Made by a program: the position numbers and the translations under genes
Assembly: GCA_002205965.3 (NCBI GenBank)
Contig: NADL03000672.1
Location: forward strand, 124,001 to 188,000
From: Kappaphycus alvarezii
Lineage: Eukaryota > Rhodophyta > Florideophyceae > Gigartinales > Solieriaceae
Length of the DNA stretch: 64,000 nt
Reading direction: 5' to 3'
Shown here: one piece after another, positions 1 to 9,683 of the stretch
Position numbering within the stretch: the stretch's first letter is position 1
Layout of the letters: each line of letters starts with the position of its first letter
The notes under the pieces: generated by a model
Database searches by the model: none
Told to the model about the DNA's origin: nothing
The model's input: the letters and a program-made list of their open reading frames with translations, nothing else

Positions 1-603
1 GGAACATAGGGTGAAATTCCCATTGACCTGTGCAGTATGGCGGTGGCGACGAAAACAGTACGGTTACGATGGGCGCGCTATGAAAATGGCTACTAGAAAG
101 TAGCTGCGAGTCCCTTCAGCGGGCATGCGGCGCCAGAAGCAAACATAACTTTTGCAGAATGCCGCGGTAGGAGTGTGGCCCTGACCTAAGGGAATTGGTC
201 ATTTGCACGGTTGGTGGAACATTCCAACTCCGTCACGAGGGAAAGGCCCAGATCAGAATTGCCGAGGGTGGGGATGATGACAAAATACAGTAAAGAGTGG
301 CGAGCGAAGAGCTAAACAGTGCACTGTACTGCACCAATTGAAGAGTTTTTTCCTGTGTCGCAAGCTGCGAAAAAATCTTTCCTTTATTTGCTCAATAATC
401 CATGCCCCACCGCACAGTTTCGTTAGCTGTAAGATATCTGCACTTGCCAATGTCAATGGTTCATGCCATCTGGTGTCAGATAAAATCTCGGCGTATACAT
501 TTTCGCCGCCTATCTGCTTTCCACTGATCGCCTTCTTCCTCCAGCTTTTCATCTTTGTTCATAGAGCATTACGACTTTTTATCTAAGCACTCATTTCTCC
601 GCC
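1..603. other. Upstream flank of the gene island, no recognised gene
   Basis: I see no recognisable protein or RNA gene here. Open frames of 82 and 99 codons overlap on opposite strands between 253 and 586, and neither resembles a known family. The stretch probably holds the promoter and 5' leader of the hydrolase gene that starts at 604. It contains a GTGCACTGTACTGCAC-type palindrome near 318-333, one of many ACTGTAC motifs in intergenic parts of the window. Confidence 0.5.
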
Positions 604-1611
604 ATGTCAGCCTTCATCCCTGCCTTGCCAGTGTCCCCTTTCCTGCCAGCCATCTCCACCTCGAGCCGTTGTCGCAATCCATCCCGTCTCAACACGAGTA
701 GCGCATACGTCCGCACTTCAGAAAACAGAACCGTTACAAGACCCACTGCGAATCTTCCGCTTGACTCACCTTCTTCCTCCTCAGTGGATGTCCCAAACGC
801 TGACTCGCTGAAAACAGGGCGCAATCTCTTCCTGGAGATTGACGGGCATCGCATCTGCTATGATTATTTCCCGGGTTCAGGACCTGCCATTGTGTTTCTG
901 CCAGGTTTCTTTGATTCACGATGGAAACAAGCAAAGGCAAATGCGCTGGAGATTTTCGCGCGTAGGAAGGGGCAGGCGATCTTGGTGGAGGAGTACTTTG
1001 GGATTGGACGATCGGATGGTGATTTTGTAAAGGAGGGTACGTTGAGTCGTTGGATAGGGGATACGATTGAGTTGTTGGATCGAGCGTTGGGAAAGGATCA
1101 AAAGGTCGTGTTGGTGGGTATGGGGATTGGAGGATGGATAGCGTTGAATGTGGCGATGAAACTGCCGCGTCGGGTTGTGGGTATTGTAGGAGCTAATCCA
1201 AGCGTCGATTTTACAGACGATCTTGTGTTGCCGAGTATGAGCCGTGAGGAGAGGGAGATAATTGAAAATGGCGGCAGCGTGGATATGAAATGGGGTTATA
1301 CAAGCTACCCAATCGGAAAGGCATTGGTGGATGACGCGAGAAAGTGGATGGTGTTAGGCGGTGAAAAAGGCGGGCTCAAAGTAGACTGCCCGGTTAGATT
1401 GATCCAAGGTATGATGGACGAGGAGTTGCCGCCGCAGAGAGTGATCAAGTTGATGGAGCGAATTCGCACAGAGGATGTCGTACTGCAGTTTGTCAAATAC
1501 GCGGACCACATGATGGAAAGCGAGGATGATGTGAGGAGAATTTGGGAAGCGGTGTGTGAGTTAGCAGACAGCTTCTTTGAGTATGATTTGACGTCACCCA
1601 GCAGTGGTTAG
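604..1611 (+). CDS. ABHD10-like alpha/beta hydrolase, nucleophile serine apparently missing
   Basis: This is a 335-residue protein with an alpha/beta hydrolase fold, closest in pattern to the mitochondrial ABHD10 family of serine esterases and depalmitoylases. Residues 1-75 are rich in Ser, Thr and Arg and poor in acids, like an organelle transit peptide. The core runs from about residue 78, with the oxyanion-loop-like segment IVFLPGFFDSRW. The nucleophile elbow should read GxSxG, but here it is GMGIGGW (nt about 1117-1137), so Gly (codon GGG) sits where the catalytic Ser belongs. The acid (Asp in QGMMDEELP) and the base (His in YADHMMES) are in the expected places. It may therefore be a non-catalytic or altered member. 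The ATG at 604 gives the full targeting region. The next gene, VPS45, is on the same strand 620 bases away, without functional linkage. Confidence 0.8.
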   Translation: MSAFIPALPVSPFLPAISTSSRCRNPSRLNTSSAYVRTSENRTVTRPTANLPLDSPSSSSVDVPNADSLKTGRNLFLEIDGHRICYDYFPGSGPAIVFLPGFFDSRWKQAKANALEIFARRKGQAILVEEYFGIGRSDGDFVKEGTLSRWIGDTIELLDRALGKDQKVVLVGMGIGGWIALNVAMKLPRRVVGIVGANPSVDFTDDLVLPSMSREEREIIENGGSVDMKWGYTSYPIGKALVDDARKWMVLGGEKGGLKVDCPVRLIQGMMDEELPPQRVIKLMERIRTEDVVLQFVKYADHMMESEDDVRRIWEAVCELADSFFEYDLTSPSSG

Positions 1612-2234
1612 AGACGCCTGGAGAGTCGCGCTGGATGGGTTTGCCCATGCATCGTGGGTGTCTGGAGTGTATACTCTATGTGTCCCGTTGTTGTGGTTGT
1701 TGCACGCGTCTCATTGCAGGGCTGGCAGTTTTGCGTGGGCCAGACGGAACCACTGGGTTTCCGGCAGAAAGGCAGAGTGGCTCAAGGGAGTTTAGGAACA
1801 CGCATACAAACTATGCAGGGTTATGGGGAGAATGCATTCTTTGGTTTTCATGAGGATGAGGCCCGGTTTGGTGAATGGTTCGTTAGAGGACAAGGCTTTG
1901 TCATGTTCCATGGCGCGACTATATGAGGAGTATCATCAACGCACAACTTGCAGTTGGTGTGCGGCGTTTGTTGCACAATTTCATCAACCGGATCAAAGGA
2001 GCCATTGTGTTTACAGTACATGCATATGCTGACAGTAACAAAACATATTTTACTGTACAATACAGTCGAGTCTTCTTTTATAAACGTACAGTACATTGCA
2101 GGTAAGTTTTGCTCCAAACATAAGAGTGGACAGCTTGGGGATGGCGCATCCAATTTCCTGCAACCACTGTGTTGGGTAACTTACACGTGCCAGAGACCAT
2201 TGCAACGATCGATCCCAAAGATCAATATCTCATC
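1612..2234. promoter_or_regulatory. Intergenic region between hydrolase and VPS45 with ACTGTAC motifs
   Basis: No convincing gene lies in this gap. It should hold the 3' end of the hydrolase transcript and the VPS45 promoter. Between about 2014 and 2095 there are four copies or near copies of the TACAGTAC/TACTGTAC motif, the last just before an AG-GTAAGT-like string at 2099-2106. Whether the motif has a regulatory role is unknown. Confidence 0.4.
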
Positions 2235-4048
2235 ATGGATCCACTTGCAACCGCAACAGCCCACATCGAATCCATCATCTCCCTTCCCGGTCTGAAAGCC
2301 CTCCTCCTCGATTCCGAGACCACCCGCCTGGTCGCCCTGACCGTATCACAAACCACCCTTCTCGCCCGCTCCATCCTTCTCGTTCAAAAGCTTACACCGA
2401 CTCCTCCTCCATCCCCGAATCTCACCTCCCTTCACGCCGTCGCCCTCCTTCGTCCCACCGCTGAGAACATCCACGCCCTTCGGAACGAGCTTTGTCGCCC
2501 CCGATTCTCCTCTTACAAACTCTTTTTCACAAACGCCCTGCGACGCAGCTGGATCGAGGAGATCGCCGATGCCGATGCCGCAAATGTCGTCACTGATGTC
2601 CGAGAGTTGTTTGTCGATTACTTTCCACTGGACCGTCGCTTGGTTTCCATGGCGGTGTTGCCGTGTTTGTCGGTGGGCGTGGGCCTGAAAAATCCGGCTT
2701 TGGAACGGATGGTGGATGGTGTCGTTGCTTTGTTGTTGGCTATGAAGAGAAGGCCAGTGGTAAGGTATTTGAGGGCAAGTGCTTTGTGTCGTGGCTTGGC
2801 GGAACGGTTAGTGGTCCGAATGGATCAGGAAAATGAGTTGTTTCGGTTTCGGCAAAGGGAGGCAGAACCGTTGGTCTTAGTGCTGGATCGAAGGGAGGAT
2901 CCTGTTACCCCACTGCTCAATCAGTGGACTTATGAGGCAATGGTGCATGAGCTGCTGGGCATTGAATATAATCGCATCAGGTTGGGGGAGCAGGCAATAG
3001 TGCCAGACGAGTTTAGGGAGGTCGTGGTCGATGTGGCTGAGGATAGGTTTTACAGGGAGAATCGCTTTTGTAATTTTGGGGAACTGGGAGTCAATCTGCA
3101 GAGGTTGGTTGAAAAGTTTCGAGTCGAGAGTCAGGCTGGGGAAAGCTCGACACCATTGAGGAGATGAAGCGGTTTGTCGGCAATTACCCAGAGTTTCGTA
3201 AAACTTCATCAAATGTTGGAAAGCACGTCGCGATGGCCGGTGAATTGTCAAGGCTTGTCGGGGAGATGAGCTTGTTGGAGGTGTCGCAAGTAGAGCAAGA
3301 TGTGGCATGCCGGGAGGCAGAGATGGACCACCGAAAGCAGATCATGGAACTTTTGTCGAACAAAAAGGTAGGGCTGTCAGACAAGCTACGTTTGGTGATG
3401 TTGTACAGCTTGAGATATGAGCAGAGCAAGGATCGAGGGTTACCGCTGATGAAGGAAGCGTTGGCGAAGGCAGGGCTCAACTCGGAGGCGATTCAATTAA
3501 TTACGTCGGTGAAAGAGTATGCAGGTGCTGCGCGGCGATCCTCTGACGTGTTCTCGAATCGCTCCTTCTTTGCTATGGCAAGCAACACGGTGCGGAGAGG
3601 AATCGGCGGCGTCGAAAATGTCTATACCCAGCATGAACCGTTACTCGTATATACCTTGGATGACTTATTCAGGGGAAAGCTAAAGTCTGCGGAATACCCT
3701 CTGACGAGAGCTGATGATGACTCGCTTGGGGCACAGAGCGTCATGGGAAATGCAGATGGGGGTCCATCGCCGTTTATTCGCCCGCCGCGAGAACTGTTCG
3801 TGGTAATAGCAGGAGGGGTCACGTATGAAGAGGCGAAATGTATTTCGGCGATAAACAGAGACCCTGGCTCGTTTTCGCCGCCTGAAGGGTCTACAACTGC
3901 CTCTGCAGCTACAGCCGCCCAACAACTTAATGCGCAAGTTTTGTTGCTCGGGAGCACCGTGCACAATTCAACCTCCTTCGCTATTGAGATTACTCAAAAT
4001 GCAAGTGCTCAGAGATCTGCCATGCAATTTGTGCGTCCGCCTCGGTAG
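2235..4048 (+). CDS. VPS45: VPS45, Sec1/Munc18 family vesicle-fusion protein (one frame break)
   Basis: This gene encodes a Sec1/Munc18 protein that binds syntaxin-type SNAREs and controls vesicle fusion at the trans-Golgi and endosome. The family signature LLNQWTYEAMVHELLGI is present near residue 230, preceded by LVLDRREDPVTP. Near the C-terminus GGVENVYTQHEPLL and GGVTYEEA match VPS45 well. The total of about 604 residues fits the family (570-580) plus a small extension. The ATG at 2235 (MDPLATATAHIESI) aligns with the N-terminus of VPS45 proteins. The reading frame changes once, near 3137-3146, in a GGGGAAA run. One missing base there would join LVEKF to KLDTIEEMKRFVGNYPEF without loss of conserved sequence, so I treat the gene as functional. 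It is convergent with ETFDH. Confidence 0.92.
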
Positions 4049-4584
4049 TCTCGGCCAGGTCAAGGCCTTTGACTGGTACAGTGAAACAAATATGGAAACA
4101 GCTGGGGTCGAGGTGCTATGTACGGCAATCCAATTGCTTTGATCATCGTGGTTGCGCCCAGCGGGTCGACCTGCAACCTTTTCTTGGCTTCGACAGGACA
4201 GGGATAGGAGCAGAGTTTCTCAGACGTGAAACGCCAAAGATTGTAGAAGAGAAGCGGTACTACGGCAGTTTGCCGTAAACGAACTGGCCGTTAGGTTTTC
4301 TATGGATTAGGTCATTTCAGGAGTACTGCTGGAGGTTGGGTCGTTCATTGTTTACGCATCTTGTTCCGCACTCAGTAAATGGTCTGGCTGTCAGTGGCAC
4401 CATTTTCGTTCTTTACAAATCAGTTGTTTGAATTCGAACAGAATTGTTCGGGTTGTGGGTTATTCAAGTTGATTGTAACTAACGTGGGTATAACTACTAG
4501 TGTAACAGGGCGGACGATGAAAGCAGACTGTGTTAACCAGGCTGACTTATCACGTCCTTCCCCTCTCGTAAATCACTGTGATAA
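4049..4584. other. Convergent intergenic region, no gene seen
   Basis: This gap separates the 3' ends of VPS45 and ETFDH. Short open frames are present but none resembles a known protein. It should contain the polyadenylation sites of both genes. ACTGTAC-type motifs occur at its left edge (near 4074) and just inside the ETFDH 3' end. Confidence 0.5.
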
Positions 4585-6298
4585 TCAAGTTATGGTATAC
4601 TTTGGTCCTCCTCCTCCTTGTGGCACTGTCCAATCAATGTTTTGGGTCGGGTCCTTAACGTCGCAAGCTTTGCAATGCAAGCAGTTCTGTGCGTTGATCT
4701 GCAGTACAGTCCCTTTGTCACTTTCTACATACTCATAGACTCGTGCCGGGCAGAACCTGCTCTCGGGTCCGCCATATTTTGGAAGATTGATGTCGGTAGG
4801 CACTTTTTCGTCTTTCAATCTGAGATGGCACATCTCGTCATGATCGTGGTTTGTCCCGCTCATTGAGACAGAGGTCAAAATGTCAAATGTGACCTCTCCA
4901 TCCGGTCTGGGGTACTTAATCTCCTTGCACTCGGCAATAGGTTTTGTAGCCAGATGGTCCGGGGTTCCATGCGACAGCGTCCACGGGGATCGGCCCCGTG
5001 TGATGTACGTCTCCCAGGCTGCATTGAGCATACCTGGAATGAAACCCCATTTAAACCCTGGGCGTACATTCCGCACCCGCTGTAATTCCTCCCAGACCCA
5101 ACTCGCACGCAGCCGCTCCTCATACCCCTCCGCAGACTCCCTACTCTCTTTCAAGTTGTCAAACACAGCCTCCGCTGCGACCATCCCGCTTTTCATGGCT
5201 GTGTGCGTCCCCTTAATCTTCGGAACATTCAGAAAACCGGCTGCGCACCCAATAATTCCACCGCCAGGAAACTCAAGTTTTGGTACACTCTGCAAACCGC
5301 CTTCATTCAACACCCTCGCACCATATTGGAGCACCTCCCCTCCCTCCAATAAGGACCGAATCCTAGGATGATTCTTCCACTTTTGAAACTCGCCAAAAGG
5401 AGACAAGTAGGCGTTTTCATAGTCCAGGGCAACAACAAAGCCCAAGGCAACCCTTTCCTCGCTCATATGATACAGAAAGCTTCCACCATACGTCCTCCAA
5501 TCCAAGGGGTACCCAACAGTGTGCAAGACCTTACCCTCATCCCACACAGACTCATTCACCCTCCAGACCTCCTTAATACCCAATGCGTAGGTCTGTTCCG
5601 CCCTACCCTGCCTCAGACCAAATCTGTTCTCGGCAGTCTTTGTAACGCTCCCTCTGGCACCCTCTGCTAACAAGGACACCTTTCCCTCACCTCAACGCCC
5701 TTTTCAAAATTGTCCCGTCTGCTGCCATCCTTTGCTATCCCCACATCCTTTGTCCGAACACCCTTAATCACCCCCTCCTCCTCAACCAGTCCATCAACGG
5801 AAAATCCTGGATAAACCTCCACCCCCATCTCCTCCGCCTTGTCTCCCATCCACCTCGTAACTTCCGACAAACTAACAACATAATTACCCTCATTCCTCAT
5901 CCCCTCCGGAGTAGGTAACCTCCACCCCCCCTCTCGGTCAAAAGCAAAAACTCATCCCCTCTCACCTCTGTTCCAATCGGCGCATCACCACCGTCCCGCC
6001 AACCCGGCATCAACTCATCCAACGCACGCGTCTCCAATACATTTCCCGACAAAACATGGCCACCAATCTCTGCCGCCTTCTCTAAAACGCAGACTGAAAT
6101 ATCAAGATCGTGGCATTGGGAAAGCTGGCGCAGACGAATCGCGGCAGACAGCCCGGCCGGACCAGCCCCTACTATCACAACGTCATAGTGCAGTTGCTCG
6201 GCTGGGGGATCGGGGATCGAGGTGCACACGGTGCGAAAGGGGGCCAAAGTACGAAGAGTCGCGCGATGGCGGAGGAGGGCTCTGGACGCGCGGAGCAT
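4585..6298 (-). CDS. ETFDH: Electron transfer flavoprotein-ubiquinone oxidoreductase (two frame breaks)
   Basis: This is ETF-QO of the inner mitochondrial membrane, which passes electrons from ETF (fatty-acid and amino-acid oxidation) to ubiquinone using FAD and a 4Fe-4S cluster. The start at 6298 gives an Arg-rich presequence (MLRASRALLRHRATLRTLA). The FAD motif VVIVGAGPAGLSAAIRL follows at about residue 40. The C-terminal cluster cysteines are all present in RFCPARVYEY and NCLHCKACDVKDPTQNIDW. Middle motifs such as TYGGSFLYHMSE and KIKGTHTAMKSGM match the family. The total of about 570 residues is normal. The frame breaks twice: at a C7 run (plus strand, 5925-5931) and near 5682-5690 at a short C run. 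In both cases one extra base restores conserved protein, so these look like sequence errors. It is divergent from the DUF1995 gene. Confidence 0.94.
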
Positions 6299-6815
6299 GA
6301 TTGAGGGGTTGGGTGGGGGATTGATGAGGTGGGAATGGGGATGGGATGGATTGGGAGTCGGGAGAGGCTGTGAATGGAATGGAATGATGGAAAAAATGCG
6401 AAATTCGCGTCGACGAATGAATTGTACGGTGCTACTCCCTGCACTGTACAGTATTGTACTGTAGAATACTGTAAGGTGCTGTAATTTTTACCGTACAGTG
6501 CTGTGCACACTGAAATGCTCTCGATGGAGCCCTCATACTGTAGTACGGTATGTACAGTATGACCACGTCTGTCCGTATGAGGCTCTTAGGGGCAGACAAG
6601 GGGGGGAAGTTTCAAACGGGCCAATCCATGTAGAGCTGAGTTGAACGGCACATGGAAATTCGGTTGCGCGAAAAAAAGTACAATTATCCTGAATGCCGGG
6701 GTTCCTTAAACAGTATTGTATTATATATTTATTGGCTATTCGAAGAATAATGAAACGTGATTGGAGGATGCGTGTTTCCCGAGGAATATCTTCCAGGGTT
6801 TCAGGCTGCTTGGTT
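6299..6815. promoter_or_regulatory. Upstream region of ETFDH with dense ACTGTAC palindromes
   Basis: The gap between divergent ETFDH and DUF1995 genes should contain both promoters. From 6438 to 6563 there are about eight copies of CTGTA, TACAGT or TACTGT cores, many forming palindromes such as GTACAGTATTGTACTGTA. This is the densest cluster of the motif in the window. No TATA-like element with a clear relation to either start is evident. Confidence 0.45.
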
Positions 6816-7109
6816 TCAGCCTGGCAATATCTGAGATATTTTCCCGGTAGGTGCATACAATATCCAATACAGAAATGCTCCACCCATTCCGCCCAAACGG
6901 AGCAGATATTTTTCAAACAGCTCCTCCCTCCCAATGATCCATCCCTCCTCCGCCTCCTCCAAACCCTTCACCTTAACCAAGCCGCCCACAATTGACTCAG
7001 ACCAACTTGCAACCGCGCTCCAATCCCCCCTCGTCCAGACCCCTCCGTAACATCCCCCAATCCCCACCCCTGCAATGCTCTCCTTCCTCCTCACAGCCCC
7101 GCGCTTCAC
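6816..7109 (-). CDS. Possible small protein of 97 residues, unrecognised
   Basis: This open frame on the minus strand ends with a hydrophobic stretch (MGGAFLYWILYAPTGKI) that could be a single membrane segment. It shows a balanced composition with charged residues before it (EEAEEGW, GREELFEKYLL), which is more protein-like than most short frames here. Its start overlaps the 5' end of the DUF1995 gene on the other strand, so a start further in is possible. I do not recognise a family, and it could be a chance open frame in GC-rich DNA. Confidence 0.3.
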   Translation of the reverse strand: MKRGAVRRKESIAGVGIGGCYGGVWTRGDWSAVASWSESIVGGLVKVKGLEEAEEGWIIGREELFEKYLLRLGGMGGAFLYWILYAPTGKISQILPG

Positions 7110-8014
7110 TCAACACCCACCTCCCCCCAACCCGTCCCTCTGCCACCACCCCACCCCTTCACCACGTTGCTGCGACGTTTCCCCCGCCCCTCACCCCCAC
7201 CCCTACCTCTCTTCCCAAGCTTTACGACGCCTGGTTTCCACCACAACACCAACTCGCCAACCAAGCACGCACCGCTATTGACCACGCCTTTGCCGCCGGC
7301 CTGCGAAAGTTCGAGCTGCAATGGCCGGTCGTTCCAAACCTCGAGGAAATTGCAGCTGGTACCCTGCTTAACTTTGAATTCGGCAAACTAGTGGCACGTG
7401 ATTTCGGTATGGATAATTCGTCGGATTATCCTTGGTGAGACGCTATTTGGCCCAGTTTTGTAATTTGTATTGGGCAAAGCAAGTGGCACAGGCGTCTTGT
7501 TTTAAGGAGCGGGTTGTTTGGGCGGTGTCGACAGATAGTGTCAGTAAGGAGAGGGTCAAGAATTTAGGCAACATGAGACTGGCGTCGATGGGACGGCCGC
7601 CGAGGGAGGGAGAGATTTCCGCGGATGATGTCGTCGTCGTGTTGGATCCACGGGGAACCGATGTCTGGATCAAGGGTTGTAAAATGTTGCCGAGGGGGGG
7701 GATGGGGCCGTCGTTTTTTGAACTCGCAGTTTAATGAGACGTATGGATTGGTGGGACCGAGGAGAGGGGTGTTGGAGGGAACAGAGGCCGTCTACTTTTT
7801 GAAGAGGGTGACCAGGGGTTATGTCTTCCGCGCATACCCAGAGAGTTGGGTATCGTACTTGGAGAAACCGGATATGGAAGTGGAGGAGGTGGAACGGTTT
7901 GAAGGGTCGCCGACCCTGGCTATGGTTGCAAAGGGAGTGAGAGAGTTGAGTAATAACAGGTATGGAGGGTTTTACAACGACCGCTATGTTCGAGGTTTCG
8001 GTGGCAGGCTGTAG
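7075..8014 (+). CDS. DUF1995 family protein, probably plastid-targeted (frame breaks)
   Basis: The product belongs to DUF1995, found in cyanobacteria, algae and plants and usually plastid-located; its biochemical role is not established. The family start KLYDAWFPPQHQLANQARTAI with AFAAGLRKFELQWP and LLNFEFGKLVA is clear. The C-terminal GLVGPRRGVLEGTEAVYFLKR and VFRAYPESW segments are also typical. The ATG at 7075 opens a Pro- and Ser-rich leader (MLSFLLTAPRF) that could be a transit peptide, but it is in another frame than the domain. Breaks lie in the C-rich leader (7075-7200), near 7431 (TATCCTTGG) and at a G8 run near 7694-7701. One-base changes restore conserved sequence at the last two, so I regard them as likely sequence errors. 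The gene converges with the small secreted gene, about 107 bases away. Confidence 0.85.
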
Positions 8015-8121
8015 AGGCTGGGTGCGACGGCTTTTTAAGGGTGCGCTTTCGCTTTACTTTGTAGAGAAATGAAAACGAAAGCCGTTCTTTGTCGCCGTCG
8101 CCTCCAACGTCATGATGTGAT

Positions 8122-8436
8122 TCACAGCTCTGTATGTTCCGTGCTCTCTCCCCTAAGGTTGCGCATCCTTTGTCGATTCCGATGCATGATTCTGCGCCGT
8201 GTGACATCCTTCTCGGCGTCAGTCATTTCCGCCCAGTTTGTTATTCTTGCGGTGCTGCCATCTGTGTTTATGACAATCGGTCCAAGAACGTCGGATAAAT
8301 CAATTTCGGTGTTGGACTGATGAGAGGAGGAGGACTTGTCGGCAGCGGGGAGACCAAGGTCGGCGACTATCAGGTCAGATTGGTGGAGGAGTAAACAAAG
8401 ATGTGAGAGGAAAAGAAAGATGTGACGTAGCGACAT
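8122..8436 (-). CDS. Small conserved protein with NWAEMTDAEK motif and possible signal peptide
   Basis: This 104-residue protein starts at ATG 8436 with a hydrophobic leader (MSLRHIFLFLSHLCLLL) that resembles a signal peptide or membrane anchor. The C-terminal half carries LGPIVINTDGSTARITNWAEM followed by TDAEKDVTRRRIMHRNRQRM. This pattern (GP.V.N.DGT..RI.NW..M...E...T.R...KRN..R) recurs, from memory, in short plant, algal and fungal proteins of unknown function. An in-frame ATG upstream at 8472 would add 12 residues and weaken the leader, so I prefer 8436. I cannot assign a function. Confidence 0.65.
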   Translation of the reverse strand: MSLRHIFLFLSHLCLLLHQSDLIVADLGLPAADKSSSSHQSNTEIDLSDVLGPIVINTDGSTARITNWAEMTDAEKDVTRRRIMHRNRQRMRNLRGESTEHTEL

Positions 8437-8870
8437 ACTGTAGGTGTTAGGGTGTACTAAAAGATTGTGCAATGAGGCAAGGAAAGCGTAAGATTAGAAT
8501 TACCGTGGTGATTGGAGAGCGTACCCTTGCTTCGAATATTTGGATCTAGAGAGTTGAGCCTCGTCTGGAGCATCCCTTGCGGCGGCTGGCCCATGCCCCA
8601 AACTCTAATCAACGGTTTTCTTACAAACAGCCATTTTATTGGTCAGCCCAAAACCCTGTTTTGGATGTGCGAACCTACATACAGGGTGTGCAGCAGGAGG
8701 CGCTGGCCAAAGTACACTAGAACGAGGTCTAGGTTCGTTGCCCAAATCCAGACGATCACACCGCCGCCGCAGTGAGGAATCGGATACGCCCCCTCGCATT
8801 CCGCAAAGGCCCCGGTGCCGCATTCCTCCTCGCGCACCCCAACACCGACACGGAAGTATCGGCAGTACAC
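8437..8870. other. Region before LINE fragment, nothing recognised
   Basis: The left part should be the promoter of the small secreted gene. From about 8640 the sequence is GC-rich with open frames on both strands but no recognised domain. It may be 5'-decayed sequence of the LINE fragment that becomes recognisable at 8880. Confidence 0.4.
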
Positions 8871-9444
8871 TAGAAGACCATGATACGTCGCTACCCTGGA
8901 CTGTCTGTTTACGGTGACTCGCTCCTTCCGAACCGTGAGCATTGCAAACGACCCATGGACAGGCTAGGAGACCACGCAGTGGACCTGTGTCCTTCTGGTT
9001 TCGGTCGCAAACAACGGCACGACTTGATACGCAACGTCATCGCCGGCCGTATCGCCCGTGCAGTCAGTCTGGACTGCCAGGTTGAGGTTCCGCTCCTGGT
9101 GTCAGGCACCGAGCTAAGACCCGCTGACATCCTCGTCCAGCCACCGCCAGCTCCTGGCGCCACCGCGAAGCGTCCCATCGCCTGCGACGTCATCGTCGTT
9201 TCACCGTTCAAGGCCGACATACGATCATGGGCTACCCGTGATGTGGGAGGTGCTGCGCCAGTTGCGCATCGCGACAAGGTTACTGACCTGGAACGCAAAC
9301 TGAATCGCGCCCCCCTTCCGCCAACCCCACACAGGGCCCCAACTTCGATTCCAACCGCTGGCTTTTGATTCCCTGGATTCACCTCCCCACGCAACTATCC
9401 TCTCCATAGAGGATCCCCTCCCGCGCATCTCGAAAAAGTTGCGT
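8871..9444 (+). mobile_element. LINE fragment: restriction-like endonuclease C-terminus
   Basis: This is the 3' coding end of a non-LTR retrotransposon with a restriction-like endonuclease, as in R2/NeSL-type elements. The zinc-binding region reads as C.., LGDHAVDLC and RKQRHD. It is followed by ELRPADILV and PIACDVIVVSPF, the PD-(D/E)xK nuclease core pattern. A shift to another frame near 9340 continues with FQPLAFDSLDSP, a segment conserved at the C-terminus of this family (compare FVPLAFDYLACP at 23.25 kb). The reverse transcriptase part is absent, consistent with 5' truncation. Confidence 0.8.
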
Positions 9445-9486
9445 AAATCTGATTGAGTTACTCGAACTAGTGTCTGTTGGACCATT

Positions 9487-9502
9487 GTCCTCATATGAGG
9501 AC
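9487..9502. repeat. Perfect 16-bp palindrome at the left edge of the piggyBac-like element
   Basis: GTCCTCATATGAGGAC is a perfect palindrome about 180 bases before the piggyBac-like coding region. Subterminal palindromes of this kind are known at some piggyBac-family ends. I could not find a matching right end near 11.8-12.0 kb, so the element boundary is not proven. Confidence 0.5.
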
Positions 9503-9683
9503 AACTTTTAACTATTTTTTAAATACAAAATTTTCTTAGCCGCCTTTTTAGTTCACACGTACTCTTTTAAACATGTAGATACTCGATTTAAACAAACTTT
9601 TCCAGAATTCCCACTCCGCTCAACACAGGAACAACTTTCTCTGACGCGATACCCCTCGATTTTCCGCTCAATTTTCACAAAAA

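Noticed and set aside
253-586. Two overlapping open frames on opposite strands upstream of the hydrolase
   Set aside because: Neither resembles a known protein and they overlap head-on. Leader or promoter DNA is the simpler reading.
2099-2106. GTAAGT-like string as a 5' splice site before VPS45
   Set aside because: No matching acceptor or upstream coding exon could be supported, and ATG 2235 already gives a full-length protein.
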